Source of the DNA: an uncultured Actinomycetes bacterium | GTDB lineage: Bacteria; Actinomycetota; Actinomycetes; Nanopelagicales; Nanopelagicaceae | Reading direction: 5' to 3' | Length of the DNA stretch: 62,212 bases | Assembly (NCBI GenBank): GCA_903825945.1 | Contig: CAIKCJ010000039.1 | Span: 1 to 62,212, forward strand | Shown here: positions 35,616-45,243 of the stretch, one piece after another | How positions within the stretch are numbered: position 1 is the first letter of the stretch | How the letters are laid out: each line of letters starts with the position of its first letter | Notes under the pieces: model-generated | What the model saw: the letters and a program-made list of their open reading frames with translations, nothing else | Told to the model about the DNA's origin: nothing | Databases searched by the model: none | Made by a program: the position numbers and the translations under genes

Positions 35616-37213
35616 GTTCTCATGATCATTCGATTATTCGTTCATCGACAACGATGGCAATCGGCACGATTGCCTCGCGCCTTACGGGCCTCATTCGTGG
35701 TCTACTTTTAGTTGCAGTACTTGGAACCGCACTACTTGGCGACACCTACAACGTTGCTAACACCATGCCCAACATTCTTTATAACCTTATTATTGGCGGT
35801 GCACTAACTGCAGTTTTTGTTCCCCAGATTGTGCGCGCCACTCGAGATAGTGACGGGGGTTCGGCATTTATCTCGCGTTTAGTGACCGCTACCTGCGTGG
35901 TCCTAGGCGCCTTAGTCCTAGTGTCAGTATTTGGCGCACCTTTGCTCGTTCGACTATTCGCTAGTTCTTACGTAGGTAAGCCAGAGTTTCACTTAACAGT
36001 TCTCTTTATGCGTTGGTGTTTGCCCCAAATCTTCTTCATGGGAATTTTTGCCTTGTTGGGTCAAGTAGCAAACGCCAAAGGCAAATTCGGACCAATGATG
36101 TGGGCTCCCGTCCTTAACAACATTGTTGTTATTGGAGTTTTTGGTTATTACTTGCATGCCTCCAAAGGTTGGACTGTTAATACGATCTCCAATAGCCAAG
36201 CTACATGGTTGGGTATTGGAACTACAGCCGGCTTCATCGCGCAGGTGGCGTTCCTTATTCCAGTCATTCGAGAGACTCGGATCAAAATTCGAGCACGTTT
36301 TGATTGGCGCGATCCCGAACTTCGTAAATCGCTGCACTTGGCATCTTGGACTCTGGCTTTCGCCGCCATCTCACAATTGAGCTACTTGGTGACGGTCAAT
36401 CTTTCAACCGGTGCTGCTGAGCGAGCTGTGAAGGCGGGCATCACAACAGGTGTCGGCTACACGCCATACAACAATGCATTCCTGATCTTCATGCTTCCAC
36501 ATTCAGTCATCACTATTTCTGTCGTGACAGCGCTTCTTCCTAAACTTTCCCTCCACGCAATCGAGAAGAAGTTTGATTCGATTCATGATGAGCTTGTTAA
36601 AGCGATTCGACTTGTCGGAATAATCATTGTTCCTTCAGCAATCACATTTTTACTCTTTGGTCCGCTTATCTGCCGCACGCTCTTCTTTGGTATTTCTAAC
36701 AACGATGCGCATTATTTGGGATTAGTTCTGGCGGGCTTCTCATTTGGATTACTACCACTGAGCATCAACTTAATTGCCTTACGTGGTCTTAATTCATTTG
36801 AGAACATCAAGCTCCAAGTTTTGAGTAATGCGATCATGAATATTGTTGCGGCTGGAATCTCTGTTCTATTCGCGCTCACACTTCCGGCTAAGTGGGTAAC
36901 AGTCGGTTTGGCTGCGGCGCTCAGCCTGAGTTATTACGTAGGCGCAATTACCACCGTACGACTGCTTCATAAATATGAGATCCGCATTCACCTGGGCGAG
37001 GTTTCAGGGCTTTATGCCCGCTTGGCGGCAATTTATAGCTGTATTGGGATACCGCTCTACTTTGTCATGGGCCACATTCCTGGCGGGAATACGATCAAAC
37101 TTTTCATTGTTCTTGCGGTTAGTGGTGTTGGCTATATCGGCCTCGCCAAACTCTTTAAGGTTGAAGAAGTGGCTGGTTTAGTTGGTCTCTTCTTCAAGAG
37201 AAGTAAGTCCTAA
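35612..37213 (+). CDS. murJ: Lipid II flippase MurJ
   Basis: MOP-family flippase of peptidoglycan precursor, 533 residues, 14 predicted helices. It begins MSSHDHSIIRSSTTMAIGT; the ATG at 35612 overlaps the DUF6049-like gene (ATGA) and follows AGGAGAG. Conserved SRLTGLIRG appears near residue 23. It ends at KRSKS and lacks the cytoplasmic pseudokinase and extracellular domain of mycobacterial MviN/MurJ, so PknB-FhaA control through that domain is not possible. Confidence 0.93.
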   Translation: MSSHDHSIIRSSTTMAIGTIASRLTGLIRGLLLVAVLGTALLGDTYNVANTMPNILYNLIIGGALTAVFVPQIVRATRDSDGGSAFISRLVTATCVVLGALVLVSVFGAPLLVRLFASSYVGKPEFHLTVLFMRWCLPQIFFMGIFALLGQVANAKGKFGPMMWAPVLNNIVVIGVFGYYLHASKGWTVNTISNSQATWLGIGTTAGFIAQVAFLIPVIRETRIKIRARFDWRDPELRKSLHLASWTLAFAAISQLSYLVTVNLSTGAAERAVKAGITTGVGYTPYNNAFLIFMLPHSVITISVVTALLPKLSLHAIEKKFDSIHDELVKAIRLVGIIIVPSAITFLLFGPLICRTLFFGISNNDAHYLGLVLAGFSFGLLPLSINLIALRGLNSFENIKLQVLSNAIMNIVAAGISVLFALTLPAKWVTVGLAAALSLSYYVGAITTVRLLHKYEIRIHLGEVSGLYARLAAIYSCIGIPLYFVMGHIPGGNTIKLFIVLAVSGVGYIGLAKLFKVEEVAGLVGLFFKRSKS

Positions 37214-37234
37214 GTAGAGAGTAGTGTTCTGGTT

Positions 37235-38167
37235 ATGAGCGAGAAGATTCACGAAGTCGTCATTGTTGGTTCTGGTCCTGCTGGATATACCGCAGGTATT
37301 TATGCAGCACGTGCCCAACTAGAGCCTATTCTTTATGAAGGTTCTGTAACCGCCGGTGGTGCGCTGATGAACACGACCGAAGTCGAAAACTTTCCTGGAT
37401 TCACAGATGGTGTGATGGGTCCAGATCTTATGGACTCTATGCGCAAACAAGCTAAGCGCTTTGGTACAACGCTCGTCACTGATGACATTGTTGAAATGTC
37501 ACTTGATGGCGAGATTAAAGTTCTTGTCGATGGCAGTGGTAATACTCTCAAAGCTAAGTCAGTTATCTTGGCGACTGGATCTGCGTATAAAGAAATTGGG
37601 CTGGAGAACGAGAAGCGTCTTTCAGGCCGCGGTGTTTCATGGTGCGCAACATGCGATGGTTTCTTTTTTAGAGATCAAGTAATTGCTGTTGTAGGTGGCG
37701 GAGATTCTGCAATGGAAGAAGCTACATTCCTCACAAAGTTTGCTTCTAAAGTTGTTGTCATCCATCGCCGCGATACTCTCCGTGCCTCAAAAATTATGGT
37801 TGAGCGCGCGCAAGCCAATCCAAAGATTGAATTCTTATGGAACACCGATGTCATCGATGTTCTTGGTGCTGACAAAGTCACCGGTCTTAAACTTCGCAAT
37901 ACTGTCGATGGCACTGAAAGTGAACGTGATTTCACTGGCCTCTTTGTTGCCATTGGCCACCTACCTCGCAATGAACTCATCAAGGGACAAATTGAGCTAG
38001 ATGCTGAGGGTTATGTGAAGGTCGAAGGACGTTCCACCCGCACTAACCTCAAGGGTGTTTTTGCCTGTGGCGACCTGGTTGACCATACCTATCGTCAGGC
38101 TATTACAGCTGCTGGTTCGGGCTGTCAGGCTGCGTTGGATGCGCAGAATTTTTTGATGGGACACTAG
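37235..38167 (+). CDS. trxB: Thioredoxin reductase
   Basis: FAD/NADPH enzyme that reduces thioredoxin, 310 residues. FAD motif GSGPAGYTAGIYAAR (13-27), redox pair C137-AT-C140 (WCATCDGFF), NADPH motif GGGDSAMEEA, and GCQAALDA near the end. It lies 33 bases before trxA. Confidence 0.97.
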   Translation: MSEKIHEVVIVGSGPAGYTAGIYAARAQLEPILYEGSVTAGGALMNTTEVENFPGFTDGVMGPDLMDSMRKQAKRFGTTLVTDDIVEMSLDGEIKVLVDGSGNTLKAKSVILATGSAYKEIGLENEKRLSGRGVSWCATCDGFFFRDQVIAVVGGGDSAMEEATFLTKFASKVVVIHRRDTLRASKIMVERAQANPKIEFLWNTDVIDVLGADKVTGLKLRNTVDGTESERDFTGLFVAIGHLPRNELIKGQIELDAEGYVKVEGRSTRTNLKGVFACGDLVDHTYRQAITAAGSGCQAALDAQNFLMGH

Positions 38168-38200
38168 AATGGTGTCACTAGGAATAGAAACGGAAAGATT

Positions 38201-38524
38201 ATGAGCGCTACACAGCCAGTAACAGCAGCTACCTTCGATGAAGTAGTTCTAAAGAGCACAACTCCTGTCCTTGTTGATTTTTGGGCTGAGTGGTGTGGTC
38301 CATGCCGCGCCGTCGGTCCAATCCTTGAAGAGATCGCAGCTGAGCATGCTGGAAAGATCAAGATTGTTAAGCTCAATACTGATGAAGAAGCCTCTATCGC
38401 TATGAAGTACGGCATCACCTCTATCCCAACAATGAATGTTTATGTTGGTGGACAGGTTGTTAAGAGCATTGTTGGCGCAAAGCCAAAGCCAGCGCTTCTT
38501 AAAGATCTTGAAGCATACATTTAA
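38201..38524 (+). CDS. trxA: Thioredoxin
   Basis: 107-residue thioredoxin with active site W-C32-G-P-C35 and the conserved cis-Pro in SIPTMNVY. It receives electrons from TrxB just upstream. Same trxB-trxA-cwlM order as M. tuberculosis. Confidence 0.97.
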   Translation: MSATQPVTAATFDEVVLKSTTPVLVDFWAEWCGPCRAVGPILEEIAAEHAGKIKIVKLNTDEEASIAMKYGITSIPTMNVYVGGQVVKSIVGAKPKPALLKDLEAYI

Positions 38525-38545
38525 TAGATCTCACTCCTAATTCAC

Positions 38546-39631
38546 ATGACGCCCGACATCACACTAGGTGAGTCGGGCGATCTTGTTTTGCAGCTCACTG
38601 ATTTTTTAGCTCGTCTAGATTTACTTACAGGGCCGACAGAAATATTTGATGCCACTGTTGTTCATGCCGTAAAAACATTTCAACAAAATCGTGGGTTGAG
38701 TGTTACAGGTATTGTTGATGCCATCACGCTTCGCTCCCTTGAAGAAGCTCGATGGAAATTAGGTGATCGCACACTCTTTCTCGCGACTCCATATATGCGT
38801 GGTGACGATGTTGCTCACTTGCAAGCAGAGCTTAGTGAGATGGGATTTAACTGCGCCCGAGTAGATGGTATTTATGGCGCAGCTACCGAAAGTGCAGTGA
38901 AAGAATTTCAGAAATCAGTTGGCGTAAAAGTTGATGGCCGTTGTGGTCCAGCAACAATTATCTCTCTTATGCGCTTAAAGAAGATTGTTTCTGGTGGAAC
39001 TCCTGTTGCCCTTCGTGAGGAAGTACGGCGTGCAGATCGAGGTCCCGCACTTGCAAATAAAGTGGTCGTTATCGACCCCGCAACTACTCCAGATATTTTA
39101 GATTTGGCAGATCGTCTTGAAGGTCGCCTTATTGCACTCGGTGTGAATGTATTCATCACTGCCAGTAGCGCATCGAACCCCAATGAACACGATCGCATTG
39201 ACATCGCTAATAAATCGAACCCAGATTTGATTGTCTCGTTGCAACAAGATCACTACGGCAACAAGAACGCTCACGGCGTTGCCACGTATTACTACGGCAG
39301 TGACTCGCACGGGGTTCACTCCATCGTTGGAGAGCGGTTTGCGACTCTTGTTCAGCGCGAGATATGTGCGCGAACAGATCTGCTTAATTGTCGCACTCAT
39401 GCAAAGACCTGGGATTTCTTACGCCTGACAAAAGCCCCAGCGGTACGTATCGACCTTGGTTATGCCACCCACCCGGGTGATGCCAAACGAATGGCTGATC
39501 CAGATTTCCGTGAAACATTGGTTGAGGCGCTTATGATCGCGATTCAGCGTCTTTATTTGAGCGCTGAAAATGATGCTAAAACAGGAACAATGAAGGTCGC
39601 TGACCTTCGAAGCGCTGGGCTCCGTAAATAA
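38546..39631 (+). CDS. cwlM: CwlM-like cytoplasmic amidase homologue, catalytic site lost
   Basis: 361 residues: two PG_binding_1 repeats (about 5-68 and 84-147) and an amidase_3 fold (about 172-340). No signal peptide, so cytoplasmic. The amidase motifs are replaced: the DPGHGG His is missing (DPATTP, 177-182), the SIHAN His has become Gln (SLQQD, 231-235), and the last Glu is Asp303 (RIDLGY). A basic tail with T346 and T348 follows. In mycobacteria CwlM is a PknB substrate that activates MurA; the same role is inferred here. Confidence 0.85.
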   Translation: MTPDITLGESGDLVLQLTDFLARLDLLTGPTEIFDATVVHAVKTFQQNRGLSVTGIVDAITLRSLEEARWKLGDRTLFLATPYMRGDDVAHLQAELSEMGFNCARVDGIYGAATESAVKEFQKSVGVKVDGRCGPATIISLMRLKKIVSGGTPVALREEVRRADRGPALANKVVVIDPATTPDILDLADRLEGRLIALGVNVFITASSASNPNEHDRIDIANKSNPDLIVSLQQDHYGNKNAHGVATYYYGSDSHGVHSIVGERFATLVQREICARTDLLNCRTHAKTWDFLRLTKAPAVRIDLGYATHPGDAKRMADPDFRETLVEALMIAIQRLYLSAENDAKTGTMKVADLRSAGLRK

Positions 39632-39705
39632 GCGCAAGTATTTAGCAAGTAATAAGCAAGGAAATAGCGCTTCGAGGCCGCACGAGCTTGTGGCAGAATT
39701 GCCTG

Positions 39706-40959
39706 ATGTCCAGCGAAATCACTCGTTTTCATACCGGTCCAGATCAACAACTCACGGAGCGTTTTGCCAACCGTGCTGCGTTGATGCACGCCAGTGAAAT
39801 TCGCTCTCTCTTCGCAGTCGCCTCACGCCCAGATATCGTCTCATTGGCTGGCGGCATGCCTAACCTTTCAGCTCTTCCTATGGAGATGATGGCTGGGGTA
39901 GTTAACAAACTTATTTTGGAAAACGGAGCCGAGGCGCTGCAATATGGCAGTGGCCAAGGTCATCCATTCCTTCGCGAACAAATCTGTGAAGTTATGGCGC
40001 TTGAAGGAATTCGCGCACATCCAGACGATGTCATCGTCACCACTGGATCGCAACAAGCACTCGATTTAATCTCTCGTATTTTTATCAACCCTGGTGATGT
40101 TGTCTTGGTTGAAGCTCCTTCATATGTGGGAGCGCTTGGAACATTTAAACAGTACGAAGCCAATGTGGTGCATGTTCAGATGGATGACCAAGGTCTGGTC
40201 CCAGAAGCACTTCGCGCAGCAATCGCAGCAGTTCGCGCCAGTGGCCAACAAATTAAGTTTTTGTATCTGATCCCTAACTATCAAAATCCTGCTGGTGTTC
40301 TACTTCCTGCAGATCGTCGCACAGAGATTTTAGAGATCTGCCAATCAGAGAAGATCTTCATTGTTGAAGATAATCCATATGGTCTTCTCGGTTTTGATAA
40401 GCCATCACCAAATGCGATGCGTTCTCAAGACTCTGAAAATGTTATTTATCTTGGATCATTCTCGAAAACTATTGCGCCAGGATTTCGTGTTGGTTGGGCG
40501 TTAGTTCCACCATCTCTTAAAGAGAAGCTCGTGATCGCGGCCGAGAGCTCAATCTTGTGTCCATCTAATTTTGCTCAGCTATCTATAAGTGGTTACTTGG
40601 CTGACCAACCGTGGCGCGATCAGATCGCCTCGTTCTGCAAGCTCTATCGCGCCCGTCGTGATGCAATGCTTGAATCCCTTGAGGCACACTTCCCTGCGAG
40701 TGCTACCTGGACCAAGCCAGCTGGTGGATTTTATGTTTGGGTCACACTCCCGCCAGAGATCGATACCACTGCGCTTATGCCTAAGGCGATCGTTGCGAAG
40801 GTTGCATACGTCCCTGGCACAGCTTTTTATGCCGATGGATTTGGTTCGTGGTCGATGCGACTTTCTTATTGCCACCCAACTCCTGAACGCATCCGTGAAG
40901 GCGTCAAAGCACTAGGTGGAGTAATTAAGACCGAGATGGAAAATCGCCAGATCAGCTAA
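39706..40959 (+). CDS. PLP-dependent class I aminotransferase
   Basis: Fold-type I aminotransferase of the LysN/MocR-like group, 417 residues from the ATG at 39706. The PLP Lys is in GSFSKTIAPGFRVGW; NYQNPAG and EDNPYGLL supply the usual Asn and Asp-Tyr pair. Such proteins act on 2-aminoadipate, aromatic or branched-chain substrates; the choice cannot be made here. It lies 75 bases after the cwlM-like gene and converges on parB. Confidence 0.9.
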   Translation: MSSEITRFHTGPDQQLTERFANRAALMHASEIRSLFAVASRPDIVSLAGGMPNLSALPMEMMAGVVNKLILENGAEALQYGSGQGHPFLREQICEVMALEGIRAHPDDVIVTTGSQQALDLISRIFINPGDVVLVEAPSYVGALGTFKQYEANVVHVQMDDQGLVPEALRAAIAAVRASGQQIKFLYLIPNYQNPAGVLLPADRRTEILEICQSEKIFIVEDNPYGLLGFDKPSPNAMRSQDSENVIYLGSFSKTIAPGFRVGWALVPPSLKEKLVIAAESSILCPSNFAQLSISGYLADQPWRDQIASFCKLYRARRDAMLESLEAHFPASATWTKPAGGFYVWVTLPPEIDTTALMPKAIVAKVAYVPGTAFYADGFGSWSMRLSYCHPTPERIREGVKALGGVIKTEMENRQIS

Positions 40960-40975
40960 TCGGATATGCAGCTAA

Positions 40976-41851
40976 TCAGCTAAGCAGTGCTGTGATTCGC
41001 TCTAGATCTTCTAGGTTTGCGAATTCAATAGTGATCTTGCCTTTTGATTTTCCAAGTTCGACGTTTACTGATGTATCTAACTTGTCGCCCAAACGAGAGC
41101 TGATCTCTCTGAGTCGTGGCGAAACAGTGGCTGCTGCTCGAACTTTTGTTTCACGTTTTGAGTTGTTACCCATCGCAACAATTTCTTCAACTGCTCGAAC
41201 GCTTAATCCTTCAGCGACAATGCGATTAGCGAGCGATTCGATCTCTTCTGAATCAATAAGTGTGAGCAGTGCGCGTGCATGGCCGGCAGATAAAATACCT
41301 GCAGCAACTTTTCGTTGCACTGATGCTGGCAAGTTCATAAGGCGAAGTGTGTTTGTTACTGCGGAGCGAGACTTACCAACTTTGGTTGCTAACTCATCAT
41401 GTGTGTATCCAAAATCGTTAAGAAGATTTTGATACGCAGCTCCCTCTTCAAGTGGATTGAGTTGGCTGCGATGAATATTTTCTAGCAGCGCTTCACGCAA
41501 CATTTCATTATCACTACTGTTACGAATGATGACAGGGATAGTTGTTAGCCCTGCTAATTTGGAAGCGCGTAGTCGACGCTCACCCATAATTAATTCATAG
41601 GTACCGTTATTTAAATCGCGAACAACCGGCGGTTGCATCACACCTACTTCTTTGATTGAGGCTGCTAATTCTGCGAGCAACTCTTCATCAAAGACTGTAC
41701 GTGGTTGTTTACTATTAGGGATAATCGAATTGATATCAACAACCAATCCGACACCAGCAACTGCGCCATGAGTGTCAGTGATTTCACCGACAGGTGTTGT
41801 AGGAATAAGAGCATCTAATCCGCGGCCTAGGCCACCTTTGCGAGCACTCAT
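40976..41851 (-). CDS. parB: Chromosome-partitioning protein ParB
   Basis: CTP-dependent clamp that loads at parS, 291 residues. CTP-binding motif GERRLRASKLAG (about 92-103), helix-turn-helix around THDELATKVGKSRSAVTNTLRL, then a C-terminal dimer domain. The N-terminal RKGGLGRGLDALIP is the ParA-stimulating tail. It overlaps parA by 4 bases. Confidence 0.96.
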   Translation of the reverse strand: MSARKGGLGRGLDALIPTTPVGEITDTHGAVAGVGLVVDINSIIPNSKQPRTVFDEELLAELAASIKEVGVMQPPVVRDLNNGTYELIMGERRLRASKLAGLTTIPVIIRNSSDNEMLREALLENIHRSQLNPLEEGAAYQNLLNDFGYTHDELATKVGKSRSAVTNTLRLMNLPASVQRKVAAGILSAGHARALLTLIDSEEIESLANRIVAEGLSVRAVEEIVAMGNNSKRETKVRAAATVSPRLREISSRLGDKLDTSVNVELGKSKGKITIEFANLEDLERITALLS

Positions 41852-42798
41852 GGATACTTCACTCCTTCGGTTTGAGAGACGCTTTCACCAACAACTCCGC
41901 GCGCGGCAATCTCTCGAGCGACACCGAGATATGCGATCGCACCGGGAGAACTTGCGTCATAGGTCATTACCGTCTGATTAAAAGATGGTGCTTCAGAGAT
42001 TCGAACTGCGCGTGGGATAGGAATATCAATCAACTCTTGTGGGAAGTGGCGGCGCACATCATCAGCAACATCATTAGCGAGTCGAGTACGTGAATCAAAC
42101 ATTGTCAGAACGATGGTGCTCACGCGGACCAATGGATTGAGCGCTTTTCGGATCTTGCCTAAGGTTTCCATGAGTAGTGAGATACCTTCGAGCGAGTAGT
42201 ACTCACACTGAATTGGGACTAATACTTCTTCGGTTGCTGCAAGTGCGTTGATAGTGAGAAGTCCGAGTGATGGTGGGCAATCAATAATCACGTAATCCAA
42301 GCGATTTCCGGCTGCTTCCCGCTCGCTCATATAGTCGAGCAAGGCACTTTTCAGGATGCTTTCGCGGGCAACAAAACTGACCATCGCTATCTCAGCTCCA
42401 GCCAACTCTCTATTAGCGGGTGCGCACTCCAGCGCAGCAAAACCAGGCACTTTCTGAATAGTTTGGGCTAACGGCACCTCATCAACGAGGACCTCGAACA
42501 TCCCTGGCGTCTTATTTCGGTCCGCGCCGAGCGCTGTACATGCATTTCCTTGTGGATCTAAGTCAATAACAAGGACTTTGAGCCCACCCATAGCTAGCGC
42601 TGCTGCAATATTGACCGCTGAGGTCGTCTTTCCAACGCCACCTTTTTGGTTCGCGACTGTAAAAATTCGTGTTTTTGTCGGGGTAGGCATCGCTTCTTTA
42701 AGTCGGCGAACTCCCACTACCTTTTTTTCGGTAGTTGTTTCTGGAAGATTTTGAGAGGGAACCGCCTCTGTTTCACGTGAAACAGGCGCGCCATCCAT
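41848..42798 (-). CDS. parA: Chromosome-partitioning ATPase ParA
   Basis: Walker-type ATPase that moves ParB-bound origins, 316 residues. Walker A KGGVGKTTSAVN follows residue 50, and IIDCPPSLG is Walker B. A 37-residue N-terminal extension precedes it; its codons for VSRET form a perfect parS site, so the ATG at 42798 may be the true start. An ATG at residue 37 (MPTPTKTRIF) is the alternative. Confidence 0.96.
   Translation of the reverse strand: MDGAPVSRETEAVPSQNLPETTTEKKVVGVRRLKEAMPTPTKTRIFTVANQKGGVGKTTSAVNIAAALAMGGLKVLVIDLDPQGNACTALGADRNKTPGMFEVLVDEVPLAQTIQKVPGFAALECAPANRELAGAEIAMVSFVARESILKSALLDYMSEREAAGNRLDYVIIDCPPSLGLLTINALAATEEVLVPIQCEYYSLEGISLLMETLGKIRKALNPLVRVSTIVLTMFDSRTRLANDVADDVRRHFPQELIDIPIPRAVRISEAPSFNQTVMTYDASSPGAIAYLGVAREIAARGVVGESVSQTEGVKYP
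42769..42784. promoter_or_regulatory. parS site 1 (perfect 16-mer)
   Basis: TGTTTCACGTGAAACA, the full palindromic ParB-binding consensus, lies inside the 5' end of parA, close to the rsmG gap. Confidence 0.95.
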
Positions 42799-42818
42799 AG
42801 GGAGATCTTAACCCTCTT

Positions 42819-43460
42819 TTACGGGGTGTTTAGCCCATCTTTTCTCACTTCAATCACCCGAGCGGTATCGAAATCCGGGAGATTGAGCACGTGCAGGGTG
42901 GTCGTTGAACCCTTCATTGGCTCGGTTTCATCGATCTCGCTTTGAGCCGACTCCCCTTTCATCGCCATAAGTGCTCCGCCGGGCTTTACCAAACTCCAAC
43001 TTATTGGCAAGAGTTTTGGCAGCGGTGCTACCGCGCGGGCTGTGACGACATCAAAAGATCTCTTTACAGACTCCGCCTTGCCTCGAATAACTTCGATGGG
43101 AAGATCAAGCTCGGCAATGACCTCGAGTAGGAAATCGACTCGGCGCTGGAGGGGTTCTATGAGAGTGACGCTCAAATCAGGGCGGGCTAAAGCAATAACA
43201 ATTCCAGGTAGCCCTGCTCCGGAGCCAATATCGGCAACAGTGACGGCTTTATCAGGCTTATTTGGATTAGCCGGTGTTGGGATAATCGTGGTGATTGGCA
43301 GGCAGTTGGCAATATGGCGATCCCAGATTCGGTCGCCTTCTCGTGGGCCAATTAGCCCGCGCTCAATCCCCCATGTTGCAAGAATCTGGGCATAGTGATC
43401 AGCCTTTTCGGCGGTCTGGGGGAAGAAACCTTCTAGCAAGGTTTCACGTGAAACACTCAA
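42819..43460 (-). CDS. rsmG: 16S rRNA (guanine-N7) methyltransferase
   Basis: RsmG (GidB) methylates G527 of 16S rRNA; 213 residues. SAM-binding motif VADIGSGAGLPGIVIALA is near residue 75. Its first codons contain a parS site (VSRET). It overlaps jag by 4 bases. Confidence 0.95.
   Translation of the reverse strand: MSVSRETLLEGFFPQTAEKADHYAQILATWGIERGLIGPREGDRIWDRHIANCLPITTIIPTPANPNKPDKAVTVADIGSGAGLPGIVIALARPDLSVTLIEPLQRRVDFLLEVIAELDLPIEVIRGKAESVKRSFDVVTARAVAPLPKLLPISWSLVKPGGALMAMKGESAQSEIDETEPMKGSTTTLHVLNLPDFDTARVIEVRKDGLNTP
43441..43454. promoter_or_regulatory. parS site 2
   Basis: GTTTCACGTGAAAC, a perfect 14-bp core (one outer mismatch to the 16-mer), is in the first codons of rsmG, 672 bases from the site in parA. 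Confidence 0.92.
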
Positions 43461-43990
43461 GCGGGTAGAACTACCACGCAGCGATGTGGTTCTTCGCCCT
43501 CAGATTCACTGGTGAGACCGATCTCTTGGATAGTGTCATGGACAACCTTGCGCTCAAAAGCATTCATCGGCTTGAGTTTGACTGACTCGCCAGTGGACTT
43601 AACCTCTTCTGCCACTTCATGAGCCAACTTTGCCAACTCTTCCTTTTTAGAGCTACGGAAGTTATCAATATCGAGCATTAAGCGTGAGCGTTCACCTAGG
43701 CTGGTTTGGACAGCGAGACGTGTGAGCTCCTGCAGGGCATCGAGTACCTCACCATGGGAGCCAACAAGGTGTTGAAGCTTGCCACCAGCAATAGCGAGTG
43801 CGGCGCGGTCATTCTCTACATCAATATCGATATCTCCATCGAGGTCAGCAATATCGAGAAGTCCCTCTAGGTAGTCAGCTGCGACATCACCCTCTTCTTC
43901 TAGGCGAGAGATAAGGCTCTTTTTGACCTTCTCTGGTGCGTTTTTCTCAACAACGTCTGCGTTCTCGACTGTCTCTGTTCCGCTCATCAT
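43457..43990 (-). CDS. jag: Jag/KhpB-type RNA-binding protein
   Basis: KH-R3H protein, 177 residues, partner of the YidC region in actinobacteria and implicated in control of cell growth. An acidic N-terminal tail (about 1-70) precedes a KH-like domain with VGSHGEVLDALQELTRLA and a C-terminal R3H domain with MNAFERKVVHDTI. It lies between yidC and rsmG. Confidence 0.92.
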   Translation of the reverse strand: MMSGTETVENADVVEKNAPEKVKKSLISRLEEEGDVAADYLEGLLDIADLDGDIDIDVENDRAALAIAGGKLQHLVGSHGEVLDALQELTRLAVQTSLGERSRLMLDIDNFRSSKKEELAKLAHEVAEEVKSTGESVKLKPMNAFERKVVHDTIQEIGLTSESEGEEPHRCVVVLPA

Positions 43991-44053
43991 GCTCTCCTTT
44001 TGCGTAAAATGAAGTTAAATGTCTAGTTTGTACCGATTAATGCGTTTTTGTAC

Positions 44054-44998
44054 CTATTTCTTAGGTTTTCTCTTTTTTGGTTGATTTCGTTGGCGAGCGG
44101 CTGTCTGCTCGGCTTTCTTCTCAAGCTTCTCTGCCTCTGAAACATCAAGAACTGCCCCAGCATCCATGGTTCCACCTTCAAGTGCACGGCGCTTGAGGAG
44201 CTCCTCGTACGCTGGAGAACCTGGAGTTGGATTGCGCTTAATGACATAGAGCTGCTGGAAGAAGGTCCACAAGTTTGTTGTTGACCAATAAATCAAAACA
44301 CCGATTGGGAAGTTCACGCCAGAGATCGCAAAAATAACTGGGAAGACGTACAACATAATTTTTTGTTGTTGCGCCATTGGATTGCCGGATTCCATCTTCG
44401 GCATTCCTTTAACCATAAGTTGGCGTTGAGTTGAGAATGTTGTCGCTGACATAAATGCAATCAACACAATTGTCACAAGCTTTGTTGCACCCACTGGAGT
44501 GATTGGATGGTTAAGGAAACTGTTTGCGATTGGCGCGCCAAGGAATTTAGCTTCATGCGCTGTTGAGAGAAGTTTTGTTGTGAAAATTGATGGTAGGTAG
44601 TGGCCTTTATTCGCACTAGCAACACCATTGAGTACACGGAAGAGTGCGAAGAAGATTGGCGCTTGTGCAAGAAGTGGGAAGCATGATGCGAGTGGATTTG
44701 TCTTGTGCTCTTTGTAGAGCTTCATCATCTCTTCTGATTGCTTTTGGCGATCGTCTTTATATTTCTTCTGAATCTCTTTCATCTTTGGTTGAAGAGCAGT
44801 CATAGCGCGCTGGCCTTTGATCTGCTTCACAAACAATGGAATAAGAATGACGCGAATCAAAATCACTAAGCCAACAATAGAAAGGGTCCACTTAAGACTC
44901 TCGTGCTGGTTTTTACCAAGTATTAATCCAAAGAGTGTGTGGAATTGGATCATCACCCAAGAAATAGCGAAATACAATGGTTTTAGGATGGTATTCAT
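44054..44998 (-). CDS. yidC: Membrane protein insertase YidC
   Basis: Inserts and folds membrane proteins with or without SecYEG; 314 residues. N-terminal helix, coiled hairpin QPKMKEIQKKYKDDRQKQ, and five membrane segments, with a basic C-tail (KKRKPKK) that can reach the ribosome. The conserved Arg lies in VILIRVILIPLFVKQ. It overlaps yidD by 4 bases. Confidence 0.95.
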   Translation of the reverse strand: MNTILKPLYFAISWVMIQFHTLFGLILGKNQHESLKWTLSIVGLVILIRVILIPLFVKQIKGQRAMTALQPKMKEIQKKYKDDRQKQSEEMMKLYKEHKTNPLASCFPLLAQAPIFFALFRVLNGVASANKGHYLPSIFTTKLLSTAHEAKFLGAPIANSFLNHPITPVGATKLVTIVLIAFMSATTFSTQRQLMVKGMPKMESGNPMAQQQKIMLYVFPVIFAISGVNFPIGVLIYWSTTNLWTFFQQLYVIKRNPTPGSPAYEELLKRRALEGGTMDAGAVLDVSEAEKLEKKAEQTAARQRNQPKKRKPKK

Positions 44999-45243
44999 GC
45001 GTGGACCTCGTTAGTTGTATGTGATGAAGAAAGTTTTGGGACTGCGTAATCAACGCCACCGTGCGACCATGGATTACAACGGAGTAAACGCCATGCAGCC
45101 ATTACTACACCTTTAACGCCGTAGGCACTGATTGCATCCACTGCATATTGCGAACACGATGGGTAGTACTTGCATCGTGGCGCCATGCTGGGCGAGATCC
45201 ATTTTTGATAGAACTTAATTGGGGCCACAAGGATGAGCTTCAC
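44995..45243 (-). CDS. yidD: Membrane protein insertion factor YidD
   Basis: 82 residues; the family motif CKYYPSCSQYA is visible near residues 24-34. It helps YidC. It overlaps both rnpA and yidC by 4 bases. Confidence 0.94.
   Translation of the reverse strand: MKLILVAPIKFYQKWISPSMAPRCKYYPSCSQYAVDAISAYGVKGVVMAAWRLLRCNPWSHGGVDYAVPKLSSSHTTNEVHA

Noticed and set aside
41148-41161. parS-like GTTTCACGTTTTGA in parB
   Set aside because: Only the first nine bases match; the second half-site is missing.
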